Origin: Puffinus mauretanicus
Taxonomy: Eukaryota > Chordata > Aves > Procellariiformes > Procellariidae
DNA: 64,000 nt
Direction of reading: 5' to 3'
NCBI GenBank assembly: GCA_023333565.1
Contig: JAJKFH010001359.1
Coordinates: forward strand, 186,001-250,000
The translations under genes were made by a program, and so were the position numbers. Of this stretch, positions 37,513 to 51,731 are shown one piece after another. A model generated the notes under the pieces. It had not been told where the DNA came from. It was given only the letters and a program-made list of their open reading frames with translations, and searched no databases. The stretch's first letter is position 1. Every line of letters starts with the position of its first letter.

Positions 37513-40500
37513 GTTAATAAAATATTTGCCAAGCGGATGTAAAACACAGTGATAACCTGTGTTTACAGTAGTAAAATATTCTAGGAGCAGAATTCTGTAT
37601 CATCTGTGGAAACTGTAAAAGAGTGTCAGGGTTATGGAAGGCAATGAGAAAACTGTTGTGGTAATTAATCCTAGTAAGTAACCCTGCCTGAACGATTTGC
37701 AAATTTCTTGTCTTGTGATATGAGATCAGAACTTTTTTTCCTAGGTCAGACTCAATTAAAAAAACACAACAAAAACACACAAACAAAAAAACCTTAAATG
37801 TTCTCTGAAGAATTGTAATAGATTTAAAAGAACAGTAACATGTAATCGTGATGCTTTGACTGCACAGCATCTCAACAACCAGATCATGAAAGATGGTATA
37901 AATATACATTTTGCACACGGGCAGAAGCCAAAGCATCTTGGGTGAAATCATAAAAAAATCTTAAAATAGGCAGGATATGGCTAAATATTTGAACAATTAT
38001 CTCCAGTGAAAACCAAGGTCATCTTTCTGTTGGGTTGCTCTTGCACAATCAGGCATAAAAGATTTGACCCAGGAAGTTTTAGCCTCTTGAGCAAAACCGC
38101 AAATGTTTTATATTTCACTTCATCCCCCCCATCCTCTCTTTCTACTGTTTTTTTACTGTGTATTTGTGCAGTGGAAGCTTTCAGTTTAGGACTCCGGATA
38201 TATCTATAGCACAAAAACCAATATGTTTTAGCATCAGCTATCAAATTCTTATTTAATCTGTAAGATTCAAAATTCAGCAATGAGACAAGTCTTCCATTTT
38301 GTCAGAAATCGATATCTAATTTACCTTAGCAGTACTTCAGAAACAGAATTCATTGGAATTTATCACTAGAGTGGGTATCTGTGCTAGCTCACTCACAGCT
38401 TGTAACTCAAAAATCTATTTTAAAGATATGTTCTGCAGTAGAAAATATTACACACAAATGAGCTCATTACAAATAGCCAACACTTTCCTTGAAACAACAA
38501 GAATATTTCTTTTCATTAGCAACTCTCATCTCAGAGGGATCATCTTGTCTATACGTTAATTACACTGCCCTTCGTGCAAATGAATTTAGATTTCATGTGC
38601 TCTGGGGCAGGGAATGCATACTTTTTCACTCGAAACAATTTAGCAGCTATGGCATGTCACTGCAATATAAATAAATGTGGGATAGCATTTTTATTACAGA
38701 CACACCTAAGAACATGCATGACTTTTCAAAATCCTTGGTGCTAGAAACTGTATGGAATACTTAGGTTTGACATTCCCTACCTCTTAGAAGGTTACACTGT
38801 TAGTTTAACACAAGAGACCAAACTGCAGGAGAAAAGTTTGCTGTTTCCTTGTAAGTCCATTTGTGGTTTCTTGCAAGACAGATCATCAGATATTGGCATG
38901 TACTTGAACAACTTGATATTTAACACAAATGACAAGGCTTTGCCTACTTTGCATCAGATTTGGTTTGGATCATGAAGAAAATAGAAACCTGTTACAAAGA
39001 ATCCGTTACGTGCCTTTCCTTGCAAATTCTTTCACAGAAAACTTCAAAATGCCTAGGTCTGCTTTACAAAATGCAAACAGTACAAAGATCATTGAAATAG
39101 TTCAGCTGGAGATTTCCCTATTGTTGGGGAATCCATCTATAGCATAAAACTCTATACAATACCTTCCACCATCTCTGAGCATGTTGGAGATGGCCCAAAA
39201 TTTGGAGGATGACTAGTCATGCAACACTTCAGTCCTAGAGACATATGATGAATGGACCCAGCAGCAGCTCTACTTTAAATCTATAAAGTGACTATCTTCT
39301 ACTAATTCTAAGAACTAGTTTTGAATATATTGCACATTACTGCAAACATTTTTTTTACTGAAGACACATTGCTATCTCTGACTCAAGCCCATGTTCAGTT
39401 TCAGGAATGAGATTATAATCTACATAGATTTAATTTCAAGGAGTCATAAAAATAAACAATTTAGATATATTTATAGCATTATTATAGATCTTTGCAAAAA
39501 TAGTTTAGAAGCAATGATTTCTTTATAACATGCATAAATATGCTGTAAGAAAGCAGAACTGCGGACAGCACAAGACATTGCAGACAGGCTGTTCTGTTAG
39601 ACCCTGCAGCAGTTATGCTAGTTTGAGACACCTATACAGAGATTCTGCAATGCTGTGTAATCATGGACTGGGTCAGAATAGTCTCTGTGACAGCAAGAAA
39701 TCCATGCATTATGCAGTTCAGGCAAACCAAGGTACCACAGAGGTGCATTCCAGCCATCAGGATGCTCTGGCTGTATTGTTCCATGTCTTGCGAACACCTC
39801 AGGTAGTCATCAAGACCTCGCTGAAGTAGCAGGGAATGACCCAAATATCAGGACATCAAACCAGTTACATGGGAGGTGGGAAACTAAGATCTAGTGTCTG
39901 TTTCTGTGACTAAAGAAGTGGAACACTACCAATAGGAGAGAGTGGGCACAAAACTATCATAATTGCCAAAGTCCAAAATACTCTTAGCCTGAGAACTATT
40001 CTGGAACAAAGGGATAGTTTTTCAAATCCATGAGGAAGAAAAAGAAATTGAACTTGGATTGCTCTCATACAGCACAAGAGCTGTAAGGCTAAAATTGTTG
40101 TATAAGAAAGTGGAAATTCAACTTCATTTCTATGAATCTAATTATTTATTCTCTGCTTTTTTACAAGTGTCTGAAAATAAAATGCTACATTTCAGGTCAA
40201 ATGGACTGTTTCACATTGGCGCGAGATGAAATTTCATCTTGCTTGTTTGAAAACAGTTTTGGATCCTGTACAATATTGCAGCAAGCAGAAACGATATATG
40301 TCTTTTTTCCAAGGAGAATTTCACAAATACAGGAAAAACCCCACAATCTAGGTAATATACTATCAGTGAGTGATTTACATGTAAGTGTAGAGAACAGAAG
40401 GTTTTTATCTGAAGGATTTAAAATTTCAGATTTCCAGAGCTTGCCACAATTCTGAATTGGGATTAAGACAGAAAATTTTAATTTCCTAGAAAAAACCTAA

Positions 40501-42848
40501 AAGCTTAATGTAAAAAATGTTTCTATTCCTAATAAACATTTATATCAAAACAAAATAATTTAAAATGGCAACAGAAGTGCCATTGAAAAAGTGTTGAGAC
40601 AAAAATATTGCGACATAGTCAAAACTCCTCCCTACCCCATTTTTCAAAGCTCTCATATGAAATTCCTCTAAAAGAGACCTGGATTCCTTTGCTTGCTGCA
40701 AGAAGCTGCAGTCTGCTCAGTCAAATACTCAAACTGGCTTCTTATTGCCCTCAAAAGGGACATCAGATTGATTGTGTAGCTGAGCAACCTGGGATGCTCT
40801 GGTCTAATTTAAGACAGTTTATATTTGAGTTGTTATCCTGGGACCAGTGTGATAATTTCACTATTTCACTTCTGAAGATATTTCATTTCTGTTTGTTTCA
40901 TTAAAGTGTGAAAATAAGGTATATTACATAGCAATCAGATGAGAATTTCAAAGATCTAATAATTTGTTATGACTTGTTTTTTTCGTGCATCCTTAAGTCA
41001 TATGACTGCATTTAACCGTAGAAAAATCTATCATCAGTAGCTTCCAAACAGATTATGAACTTCTTAGTAGATTTTTGTTATTATCTATCATCAGTTATTT
41101 CCAAAGTAAATCCCAATGATGCAATCTCAGTTAAAATAAAATAAACTTGACTCCCCAAATTAATCTTATCAATACCCAGAGAAGAACTTGCAGATTTTCT
41201 ATATTTGGTGCTTAGGTATGTTTTCTCTTGAAGATATAAAATCTTAACAAGTATTAGCCACAAGATGACACTTCAGGACTACTGGAAAGAGATTATCACC
41301 TTGGCAAAATAAAATAATTTTGACACTGGAATTAACTGGGCCAATTATTAAGTACGCAGCAAGTAGGAAAAAAGTCTTTTCTGAAGTGGATTGATTGCTT
41401 GGTTGCTAAGAGGCAGGCAGCCAAGTGGTGTATTGACCCGTAAGAAGAGGAAAGGAACTCAGAAAATTTGTATTGAGGGGTCTACCTTCCTCTTATCAAA
41501 TCCATAAACAGAATTTACTTATGGACATGAAAAATAAATTAGAACAGTGTGCATAACTTGAAAGACTTGCATTTTCAAGCAGAACATCCCCAAACTAGGC
41601 ACTTTGAAGTGGCAACATGAAATAAATGTGTGTGTGTAGTTGGAAATAAACCATACAACCAACAAGGCTATAGATCACTGACACTTGTATCGGTAACTGT
41701 TCTCTAATATGCCTCAAGTGAAAGAAACTACGTGAGAGGACATCATTTTGCAATGCGCTCAATGGACAGCTCTGCAACAAGCTGTACAATCAATATTGGG
41801 TTCTAATAGCGGAGTTGTTATTAGAAAATTTGTATTCAATACTAACCAGTCTTTCTAGAAAGCCACCAATTCTTAGTAAATCTTTGATATAATAATTTGA
41901 TTAAAACCCCAACCTTTCTATAACAAGGATATTACCATAAATACTGAGCACAAAAATACACATTTCAAAACAACAAAAATAACCCACCTGAGAACACTCC
42001 TGTGATTCTTTTTCATGTCTCTTCCAGACCTTTAAATCCTTTCCCAAAATTATGTTCCTCAAGGATGTCAACAATAGGCAAAACTTTATACACTTGAAAT
42101 AAAACGCTATGCTCGTGACATTTAAAACAAGTGCACTAGCCTCCCCAGGTGAACAGGAAATCTGGTAGGGCCAGTCATGCAAACTGAACTAGAGTTCACC
42201 TAGCTCTGTCACTGGTCTGACAGGTGATCCTGGAGCAGAGTATTTGCTTGCCTTAGTTGAAAAAGTCAGATACTGAGTGACCTTATGTAGCTCCTAGAAG
42301 AAGAGATGGATATTATTTTCCTGTTTGTTCATCTCTTACTTTCTACAGAGATAGACAGAGCCCTGCTGAGATAGGTAAAGAGATAAAAGGACTTTCTTGG
42401 ATATTATTGTACTGCATTAGAAAGCACAGTGCAAACCTATCCCAAGTATTTTTCCTAAAGTCCCAGCACCTGTAAGTCAATGGTATGTAAAGTAAGAAGT
42501 CAATACTTCGCTTTTTAAAAATCTGAACATTCATAAAAAAGCAAAAGCAAACAAGCTCAACAATAAGTTTCTTGGGTATGGAGAAAAGTCTAAAAACATA
42601 GCAATACCATTAATTCTCTATAAATTTGACAGAGATTTCTAGATTTTAGGACACTAATTTTAATACATTCTCATCTACTAGAAAGGTTTCCTTTCCCTAC
42701 TGATTTTATTCTTTTCTGTTCAACAGCTACTGATTTTCTTTTTCGTCCTGTTTACAACAGGGAATAAGTTATCATGGCAGACTTTTGTTTATTTGTTTAT
42801 GTACCTTTGTATTATTAATAAGCACTGGGAAGAGAGTTTGTTACTTAA
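37513..42848. other. Non-coding AT-rich sequence, no gene recognised
   Basis: The 145-codon minus-strand frame at 37514-37951 and the 107-codon plus-strand frame at 40132-40455 are isolated, have unspecific composition and resemble nothing known. I do not call genes. Confidence 0.5.
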
Positions 42849-42862
42849 GCTCCCTCTGCTGG
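42849..42862 (-). promoter_or_regulatory. CTCF-like motif
   Basis: The minus strand reads CCAGCAGAGGGAGC, one base off the core CCASYAGRKGGCRS. It lies beside a small CTGCTGG/CCAGCAG inverted repeat (42857-42874). Binding is inferred. Confidence 0.4.
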
Positions 42863-45800
42863 CTCTCCAGCAGCAGAAACACAACAAATAAAAGGTTTTT
42901 CTCTTGCATTCCCTTTTTATCAGGCTTAGAGCTGGAAGACTGCTGTTGCCAAAGTTAGAGAGCACTTCGTTCACAAAGGAAGTGCAGAGGACTCAGAATA
43001 CTAATGTAATAAAGAACCTACTGGAACTAGAGACAGTAGTATCACGTATAAAATATTACTTAGGTAAGTCTGTACTTACTGCCTTCAGCACTCAGCTTCA
43101 AGCAATGTACCCATAAGCTGAGAAATGCATTTCCTTCCACCCCGCTTTCTCACCTGCTTAGGGTTTAATGCCAATTGTTTTATTTGTCACTTAAAATCTT
43201 TCTCATACCTTGTATTAGGCAAAGTTTTCTCAATTTCTAATATTTCACCCTCACCATTGCAAAACATTAACACAGTGCACAATATGCACTTTGAATATTT
43301 AGGTCTTCACTAAGACTTTACATAGACTTTGTTATTTCTCAGATTTAAATGAGTACAGCTGCTCGCAATTTGAGAGTACATCTTTATAGAAAAATTACAT
43401 TTTCAGTTGCTCATCTGCAAGCTTACCTTTATGGCTTGTGGCAAAAACTAACCTATGACCCCTTTTGGACTATGCACCCTATAGCTATTAGAAAGCTGAG
43501 TCCCTATATTTCCAAGTGTTTTGTTTATTCACAGTCCCAATAAAATGAGGCACTGTCCTGCCTTGAAGTCTCCGAGAACATTCTTCATCTATGATCTTTG
43601 AGTCAGATTCACTCTAATTCAGGCATGTCAGTTAAATGGACTCTGGTTGGGCATGCAGTCACATTAGGCTCAATGACAGATGAGCTCCTCCAAAGACTGA
43701 GTTAGACTTTTTTTCTCCCCAGTAATTCCAAAGGGAGCCTGACATAATTACTCTTCCATTTTAGGTATTTCATCAGGCTAGTCCAATCTTATTCTACTTG
43801 TCTGTTCAGCACCCAAGTTTATGGTAAAATCAAGAGTCTCTGATTTGGAAAAATTCCATTTTCAAAGCTGGATATAATAAATTACTGCAAAAACTCTAAA
43901 AGGCTTCCAAAACATGTATTCTTGCAGAAATGAGAACTAATATCCTTCTCCATTCAAGTCCTTAGTAGAATGTCAGTGTAATTTAAAAAAGATCAGAATT
44001 TTATCCTAATATGCACTTTGAAATGACATAATTCTTTTTGATATGCTGTATTTTATTGGAAAGACAGATTACTTGCTGGTTCTTCATTGCAATCTCAAAA
44101 GGTATAGCATTCCTTGTCTTCAATCCTGTAAAACACTAATGCATGAAACACTTTCCTTGGTTTGAAAGCAAAGAGACAAGCAAGCAAACAACTCCTCCGC
44201 ATAAAGCAAAGCAAAAATTCTCATCGAACACTTGAGTCATCTGTTCATTAGTAAAGCATATCAAAACGTATAAAATGAGTTTGGGGAAGTAATTTTTTTG
44301 CTGATAAGGCTTTTTAATCAAGCATTGACAAAAATTTTGCTACAAATTATGATCACTACAATTACTTTCTAATTTCTGAATGTCCTGTTTTTCTGAAAAG
44401 GTCAGCTAACACCTTTCCCTTTGCAGGCTATCACCGATGTAGGCACAAAAAAAAAATTTCAAGTTGCTCCTTACATTTAATAAAATGGTATTAGAAAGAG
44501 TAAATCTGTAAGAAGAATGATAACGGTCTGGAATACCTTGTAGGCAAAACCCTTATAAATTTTATATTTTGTAATGAGTGACGTTAATATTTAAAATAGT
44601 AATCTCTTGATTTGTAATTCATTTTAACATGACGGTAGTCTAATTCCTTATATGAGAATCTCATTCAAAAGTAACAACACTAACATTAATTTTGTCTATA
44701 AATCCATGCCCCAAAATGAGAAAGAGCTTTATTAGTTACATAGTGGAATTCCTGCTCCCATCCAATTCAGCTAGTCAAGATTAGAGCATGATAATTTTGC
44801 TGAGCTCCTCTATAAAGATAAATGCTTTGGAATAGAAAGCGAGGAATGTGGGACGTGGGATGAGATGAAACTTTGGTTTAAAATAGTATATCTATTATTA
44901 CACAAGCCACTTATTGGTTTGTTTGCCTATAAACCTTCTGTTTTCCTTCATTCTGTATACTGTTTGAACAAAAGTATCTCCTGCAACCTTCCAAGCCTAT
45001 AAACAGTAGGTGATATTTTGGGGCATTGGTTAAGTCATTTTGATAGTTCAGTTCCTCATTAAATAATTACATATTTGAAAGAAACAACTGCTTTTACACC
45101 CACAGATAACTATCAGTGCACGTACATGCCTACAGTCATTTCTGTCAGAATTTATAGGACAGAATACAGAAAGGAAGGGAAACTTAAAAAAAGCACTTCA
45201 TCTAAACACAGCAATATATTTGACACAGCCAGTCAGAAATAACATTATATATATAACATGTATACTGTGTCAAAGTACGGATCTTACGCATAAAAGCAAA
45301 TGATTTCAAAGACACAGTGGGAGAAAATAATTATATTATTGTGTAAAACTGTTTTGTGAATACTTTTCCCCAGGGAAAAGAAACAAGACTGCAAATTATC
45401 AAATGAAACTACTGGATTAAAAGACAGTAGGTCAAGAGAGAGATTTATGTTCACACTTCACCACAGATACTGGAAAAATAATATCCATCCATTCTAAAAT
45501 ATCCTAGGAGATAGGAGAAACTGTATTAAAAGCAGCCAGTCTTAGGTGGGGAAATGTACTGGAAGAGAATGATAGAGGGAAGAAACCATTTTTATATACT
45601 TTGAGAATTCACCTAGGCTTGCATTAAAAATGTAAAAGTAAACTTAAAAGTCAAACTGGGTTGTGATCAATGGTAATCCAGTCAACCATCTTCATCAGTT
45701 ATGGCCCCTATCATGCAGTCCATAATAATTATTTAGTATTTTTGCAAAAGCCAAGAGAATCCACACATCTTTTCTTCCTTCTGCATAAACAGATGCTATG

Positions 45801-47614
45801 AAATTACACACAATAAGGTCTATGTCAAACCTTAACTTCTAGTTGGTCCACAGTGCTTCAAAACGAACTGTAATAATAATAGTTCAAAGCAATCTTTGCT
45901 AAATGTTTAAATAAAAAAACCCCAAACCTTATTTTCCTGCAAGACTCTGAACTCTGCTTCAACTGTTCCACCAGGACTTTAAGGATATTACTTTCCCCCT
46001 AGGAAAATCTAAGAATAATTTAAAAAAAAATTTCTAAAATCTGCAAATAAACAAACAAGATCATCTAACATTCCTCATGATTCACAATTTCATCACCCGA
46101 TTTATGTTAGCTCTACAGCTGTACTGGAAAGATTTGGCATAATTCAGAGCATATTGCTGAAGCATAATTATTAAGGGTATGACACAAAAGCACCTTGAAG
46201 GTCTCTGCAAAAGCCAAGAAGGGTTAAACAGACACATTGAAAAAAAAGGGATGTATAAGAGATTAAAATCCATAGGAAATAAGGAATGTGATTGGTTTGG
46301 TATTTGGTATTTCATTTAAGTTAATCAAAACAACTGCCTGAAGACTTATTCTCCTGAGAAAAAGAGAAACATTCCCAGGTCATTTCTGTCATCAGTATAT
46401 AATCTTTTAAGTCTTCTCTGAAATATTCTTCCTCTCCAGGAATTTAAAGAAATGACAACATCATTCCCAGTTGCTTTGCTGAAAGGATAAAGAATAGGCA
46501 GAGGGTTCATAGTGCTCTTTCCCGATTGTAGACAGACATCCCATCTCTCGACTCTTCCCTGCCTCTCTTCTTTTAAAAGAGCTATTTATAGATTGTAAGC
46601 TATCTAGGGCTAAACTCATCACTTGGCCAAAATCAATGGAAGTTTTCCCATTTATTCGAATAGTGTCTAAAGGTTTAATTTGGATAATGAACCGGATCCT
46701 TCAAGTATGACAACCAGGCCTGGGCATCCAATAAGTGGGCTAGTGTTTTTGCTAAACTACTGCTATTTCCCAATTAGTTTCATGCAGACCAATTTTTCAT
46801 TATATGACACTTGCACATAAAATGGTCTTATTAATATGCCTGGATTTTGACACAATCACAATATAAAGATATTTAAAAAATAACATGCAAAGTATTGTAC
46901 GGATCATCGCAGAAGGCAGGGGTGCACTGAGAAGAGCGAGACGGCTTTGGCTTCAGGGCCTTCTGACATCAAGAGCTCCAATCTTACTGCGTTGCTTTTT
47001 AGAATTCCCACAACCCTGTTTTTAACCACAGTAAACAGTTGCTGAAGCCTTAATGAACCATATGTTCAGGATGGCAAATGTTCCACTCTAAGAAAAGTGG
47101 TAAATTCATTTACATTTTTCAAAACTCCACAATCAGTTCATTCTTCAGTGTAAATTGTCAAATGTAAATGTCTCTTTCCAAGAATATAAATTAAATTTGT
47201 TTTTTATTGTACGTTTCATGCTGAAGCACAGCCTTGAACAAACATCACTTGAAGCACTGGGGTTACGAGCATTTCAAGATTTACTCTGGGCTGGAATCAT
47301 GAATGGGTCATGAAGGCAATTCCAGATCAATGATTATATAGTTCTTGATACTTCCATAAAAGGTTCCTTTTGTCATACATGTATGACTGTCATATTGTTT
47401 CCAGCAGAAACTCAATACTGAATCTGTTCCTGAACAAATTTTTTCTCCTGTTTCACTTTTGTATTGAGAAATAATGATACAGAATCCTGAGGAATATTTT
47501 TTCCAACTATGAATCTGGAGTATTTGTCTTATCAGGATATTTATAGCCATGTCCATAAGCATGGTGATTACATATCAATATCTTATACTATTTCAGAGGT
47601 AGCACAAGCAGTCT
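42863..47614. other. Non-coding AT-rich sequence, no gene recognised
   Basis: Nothing can be named. There is an alternating ATATATATA patch near 45247. Frames are all under 80 codons. Confidence 0.5.
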
Positions 47615-47825
47615 AAGATGCAGACAGATTCTCAGTCTAGTCCTGCCACTGATGCACTCTTTGGTTTCATTTATATTTTCTATTTATGTTGTATTTGCCT
47701 TTTCTACTTATCTATTTTTCTATTTATCCTGTAAATTCCTCAGAACAGGTATAATTTCTTAATCCATTTGTACAGTGCCTAGCACACTGCAGATTAGTGC
47801 CTAAAGTAACAATAGTAATGATTTC
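47615..47825 (+). repeat. MIR-like SINE fragment with L2-type tail
   Basis: From the 5' side it shows CAGTCTAGTCCTGCCACTGATG (as in the MIR tRNA-related part), then a pyrimidine-rich stretch. The characteristic tail follows: CCTGTAAATTCCTCAGAACAG, TTTGTACAGTGCCTAGCACA (about 47768-47787) and TAACAATAGTAATG. GTACAGTGCCTAGCACA is a hallmark of amniote MIR/CORE-SINE tails. It is an old, diverged copy. Confidence 0.75.
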
Positions 47826-47862
47826 CAGTGGTTGCTATCTATCAGAATCAATTTTAAGGCTT

Positions 47863-47876
47863 CCAGTAGAGGTCAC
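47863..47876 (+). promoter_or_regulatory. Weak CTCF-like motif
   Basis: CCAGTAGAGGTCAC differs from CCASYAGRKGGCRS by one base. It is weaker than the other sites reported here. Confidence 0.25.
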
Positions 47877-49666
47877 AATTGCTCAGCGGTTCCCAAGGTT
47901 GCTTTTATATGCAGAAAAGTAATTTCTGAAATCAAAGCTAGAAGCTAGCATAACTAAGACTTTACTGCAACAAAACGTGCAATAGATTATTTATTGGTAA
48001 GGAAAAAAAGATGCATCTAAGTAATAATTGCCTCATATTTTGGGAAGCTAATGAAGTAGCTTTGGTCTCTTACAAAAATAATTTGTCATAAAAGATGAAG
48101 TCTCTGAAGTAAAGCAAACCATTTAATAGATTAACTGCATATCAGTAGTAATTTGTTTATGAAAAGGATACTTGTATTAGAGAGTATGGCTTCGATTTAT
48201 AAAAAGTTAAGAGTTTCACTATTGCCAACAAAAAGTTACTTATTGTTTAAACTCTGGATTTTCATATTTGCTAACACAGTTTCTGGATCCCTCTACTGAT
48301 TGCACACCTGCATTGATTTATACAAAGTTGAGAGTCTCATTATTACTGGGAGAAAAAGGTAATTCTTTCTGCAGAAGAAAGGAAGAAAAAAACCCCATAA
48401 TTACAAAGTGAAATCATAAAAGGGCATCAGGCTTTGCTGGAAAGTTAAAAACAAAACAGTGCAGGCAAAGGGTTTGATTCTAGCTGAGCCGGTGGAAAGT
48501 GTGGGGATAAAGTAAGATGAGAAGGAAAAACATCTGGTTGAAGAGCAGCAGGGAGTAAAGTGGGGAATTAAAATGAAGGACAAAGAAAAGTGAAGCAACA
48601 CGAATTGAGCTATTGAATCTCATTCTACATCGCATTAAATCATACAGATCCCAAAATATCTATCCTGACAGTCTCCTCCAATTGTCTCTCTTCAACTTGA
48701 CCTGTCCTTTTGCTTTGGAATCCTCAGAGTTGCTGCGACCCAAGGCTGTTTGCATCTCCCACTCTGCATACGAGTTTGCCACCTTCTTGTCAGATACTTC
48801 TTTTGTTGCCTGATTCTTATGACAGTGACTTTTTCTCCCATCTTCTTTTAAATGTTGTACTAATCTCCTACTTCTCTTAAGTGAAGTGTCTCTTCTTTTC
48901 CTAAGTTCCCAAATTCTTCTGCAAATCTGCTTACTGTCCATTTATTTTCCTTTGGTTTGGTCTCCTGTTTCTTCTTTTTCTATTCATCATAACAATGCTT
49001 TTACTTTGGGATCACCCTTTAAAACTCTGTCTCCTTCTCCTGATATCTTACACTTGATTCTCAACCCTGTATCAAGGCTCTTGCTCACTATAGATTTAGC
49101 CATTCATGCAGCTATTGTGTCAGTAAAGGTTTTGCTCTGATTTTTTCCCTCCATTGTCTCTGTCATCACTCCTCTTTTCTGTCATCCCTCCGTCCTTCTC
49201 TTCTTGCTAACTTCCTAGCACACCAATAAATTCCACTCCAGCTTATGTAGTAGCTTTGCAACTCCCATGTCTCTCTCTTGTTTTTAATGATCTGTTCAGT
49301 CCTTGCAATACAGTTTTAAATGTTATTTATGCATAACTGTAAAGAAAACAGCAATGCAGATATTTCTGTTCTCAGTGTGTGACAATCCCCATAAAACGAT
49401 ATTACAAAAACAGCAGTAAGAAAGAGCAAGGGATGCAGTTCCTGAGTGTGAGGTCAGTAGAAGGTAGTGAAAGCTATGGAGGCTTCAAAAAAATCCTGCT
49501 TCCCTGCCCCCTGCCTTTTATTTTCAAAACTGTTAAAGACTTTGAATGAATGAAATGTGTTGAATAGCTAGTTGATGAAATTCATACCACCAAAGTTAAT
49601 TCCTTTCTTCATGTCACCACCACAATGCAAGCTTCAATTTTAATCCTGGCCAGCAACAAAGTGGTG

Positions 49667-49701
49667 TTTTTTTGGTTTTTTTTTTTTTTGGTTTTTTTTT
49701 T
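49667..49701. repeat. T-rich homopolymer tracts
   Basis: Three T runs are separated by GG (TTTTTTT GG T14 GG T11). Low-complexity sequence. Confidence 0.9.
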
Positions 49702-51715
49702 CTTCCCCACATTTGCAAGGTTGAGGAATAATTATGTGCATACCTGCCACAGCAAAGTTAAAGTACCTGCCAAGCTCTTTTTGATATTACAATACATTGG
49801 GGAAAAATAAAGTCTTTATGCATTTTATTATGCATTTATTTATCAAAAATTGGTCATGCACATGTACCCTACCAGATTGCAGACTTGAAAGGTAAGAAAA
49901 AAGACTGTTTGTTTTGGGTAAAGCAGTTTGCAGACTAGCTCTACTGCTGTACTTAACAAACGACTTTACATCCTCTGCAAGGGCAAGAGGAAAAAAAACC
50001 CATCAGCTGTGAGAGAATGAGATTTATTTTATCATTTTAAAGTTTCTTGAACCAAGTTTACAAAGTGATTTAGTCTACTATTATTTATTCAGTCCTCTCC
50101 CAAGGACTATCAGTTATACTAAGCTGCATAAAACTGTTTGGATTTTTCTTCCATTTCCTTTATGGATTGCTATTTGAAGTGTGTACAGAAACTTCACTTT
50201 TTTAGGTATTAATTCAATGAAAACAGAGATAAGCCCAAATCAAACTAACCACTACCAGGTTCCTGAGTCTATAAAATACTATTAGAAATTTAAGAGAAAA
50301 TTCTGAAAGACACCAGATTATTATCAGGTCAGTCATGGACTTTATTATTATTATTTCTCAGGCATCTTGTAGTAATACTTTGCCTACTAGTTTGCCTACC
50401 TATTCACAGTATTTGCATGTATCTGTAGGTCCAAGCATCTTAAAAAGGAGTAATAAAATTCCTCTCCCTCCACTCTAACTGGTTCATATATAGATAGTTT
50501 TTGAGATGTTTGGTCTACATTAAATGAAATAAGAGAATGAACGTGTTAGTCTTAGGTCTTGCACTCTGCTTGTCAGCATTTGAATTTGTGGCCAGCAACA
50601 TAGAGAATTTTATCGAACTGTGGAACACTATTGAGAAACATGCTTTCAAGCTCTTGAGATACACATTTCAAAAGATTTTCCTTATTGCATCCATTTACAT
50701 AATATACAAGTTCAGAGATTTTTCAAGATACAATTGACAGAGACCTAGACGAAAGCAGAAAGAATATATTTGCCTAAATGTAGGTGAATTAAGACAGACA
50801 TGGTCGTTGGGGTCCATATGCTATTTAAAAATGTAGGCACTAGGATCTGTCAAAGACAAAAAGAATCATTGAACTCTTAGTTTTAGTTTAGACAAGACAA
50901 AACAGTTTCTGGGTTACATGACCATTTTCTGTCTGCTCTTCCTGACTGCTGGCATCACCTTTGATTTCGCTTAATTATCCCATTAGCCAAATTATTTGCC
51001 ATGCTAATATTCAGGTTTAGCAGAAAGTAAGACTTTATGACCCATTTGTTAAGGGGAGCAAAGCACTCCACTATCTATCTCAGAAGATTTCTGGAGAGAA
51101 CAGAATGCTGTCTTTAAAGTTTGAACACATTAGGCCAGAACCTGTATTAAAGCCTGACAATGCTGGGTGGTGGTTAGCTGAATAACCAAGCTGCAAGTGC
51201 AGCCTTATAGACACTACCAACTGAACACCACAAGAGTTCACTCAGCACTGCTGAACTCTCAGTAGCATTCAGCACCACTATTCTGAAAGACAGAACGTAA
51301 GATGAAAAAAATTGATAAATATGTTGACTTGGTCTGAAAATCCTTGGATTCTCTTATCCACCCACAACAATGTAAAAATCTTAGCACGCACAGATCTCTA
51401 ATTCAGTCAGAGCTATCTGAGATGTGACTGTCAGCAAGCCAGCAATGGTCCTATCATCAGTGTCACTGTGGTTCCCTCTCATATCATCACATTTTGTCAG
51501 TGTCAAAGCCACCAGTAATATGCTGTTGTCAGCACTGCCCTTCTCCTTATTGCAGCTAGCAGAACCTGTCTAGCATCTCTTAACATTTCATCTGTATACT
51601 CTGGGATCCTATCTGGAGTAATTTTTAGTTTCTAATTACCTGAACACCCAATAAATCTGCATATTTCCAGAGTAATTGTGTTATATAGTAAGATATTCTA
51701 AATCAATGCTAGGAG

Positions 51716-51731
51716 AAAAAAAAAAAAAAAA
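51716..51731. repeat. Poly(A) tract
   Basis: Sixteen A residues. I see no retroposed gene upstream of it. Confidence 0.9.

Noticed and set aside
37514..37951. 145-codon minus-strand frame, cysteine- and phenylalanine-rich
   Set aside because: No family resemblance, no exon borders, and AT-rich composition on the coding strand.
47881..47900. CAGCGGTTCCCAAGG as a second hAT terminus
   Set aside because: Match too short, no partner end, and far from the 16538 terminus.
51267..51295. TTCAGCACC as an RE1/NRSF half-site
   Set aside because: The right half-site is poor and at non-standard spacing.
51716..51731. Poly(A) tract as the tail of a processed pseudogene
   Set aside because: No retroposed coding sequence or target duplication is visible next to it.
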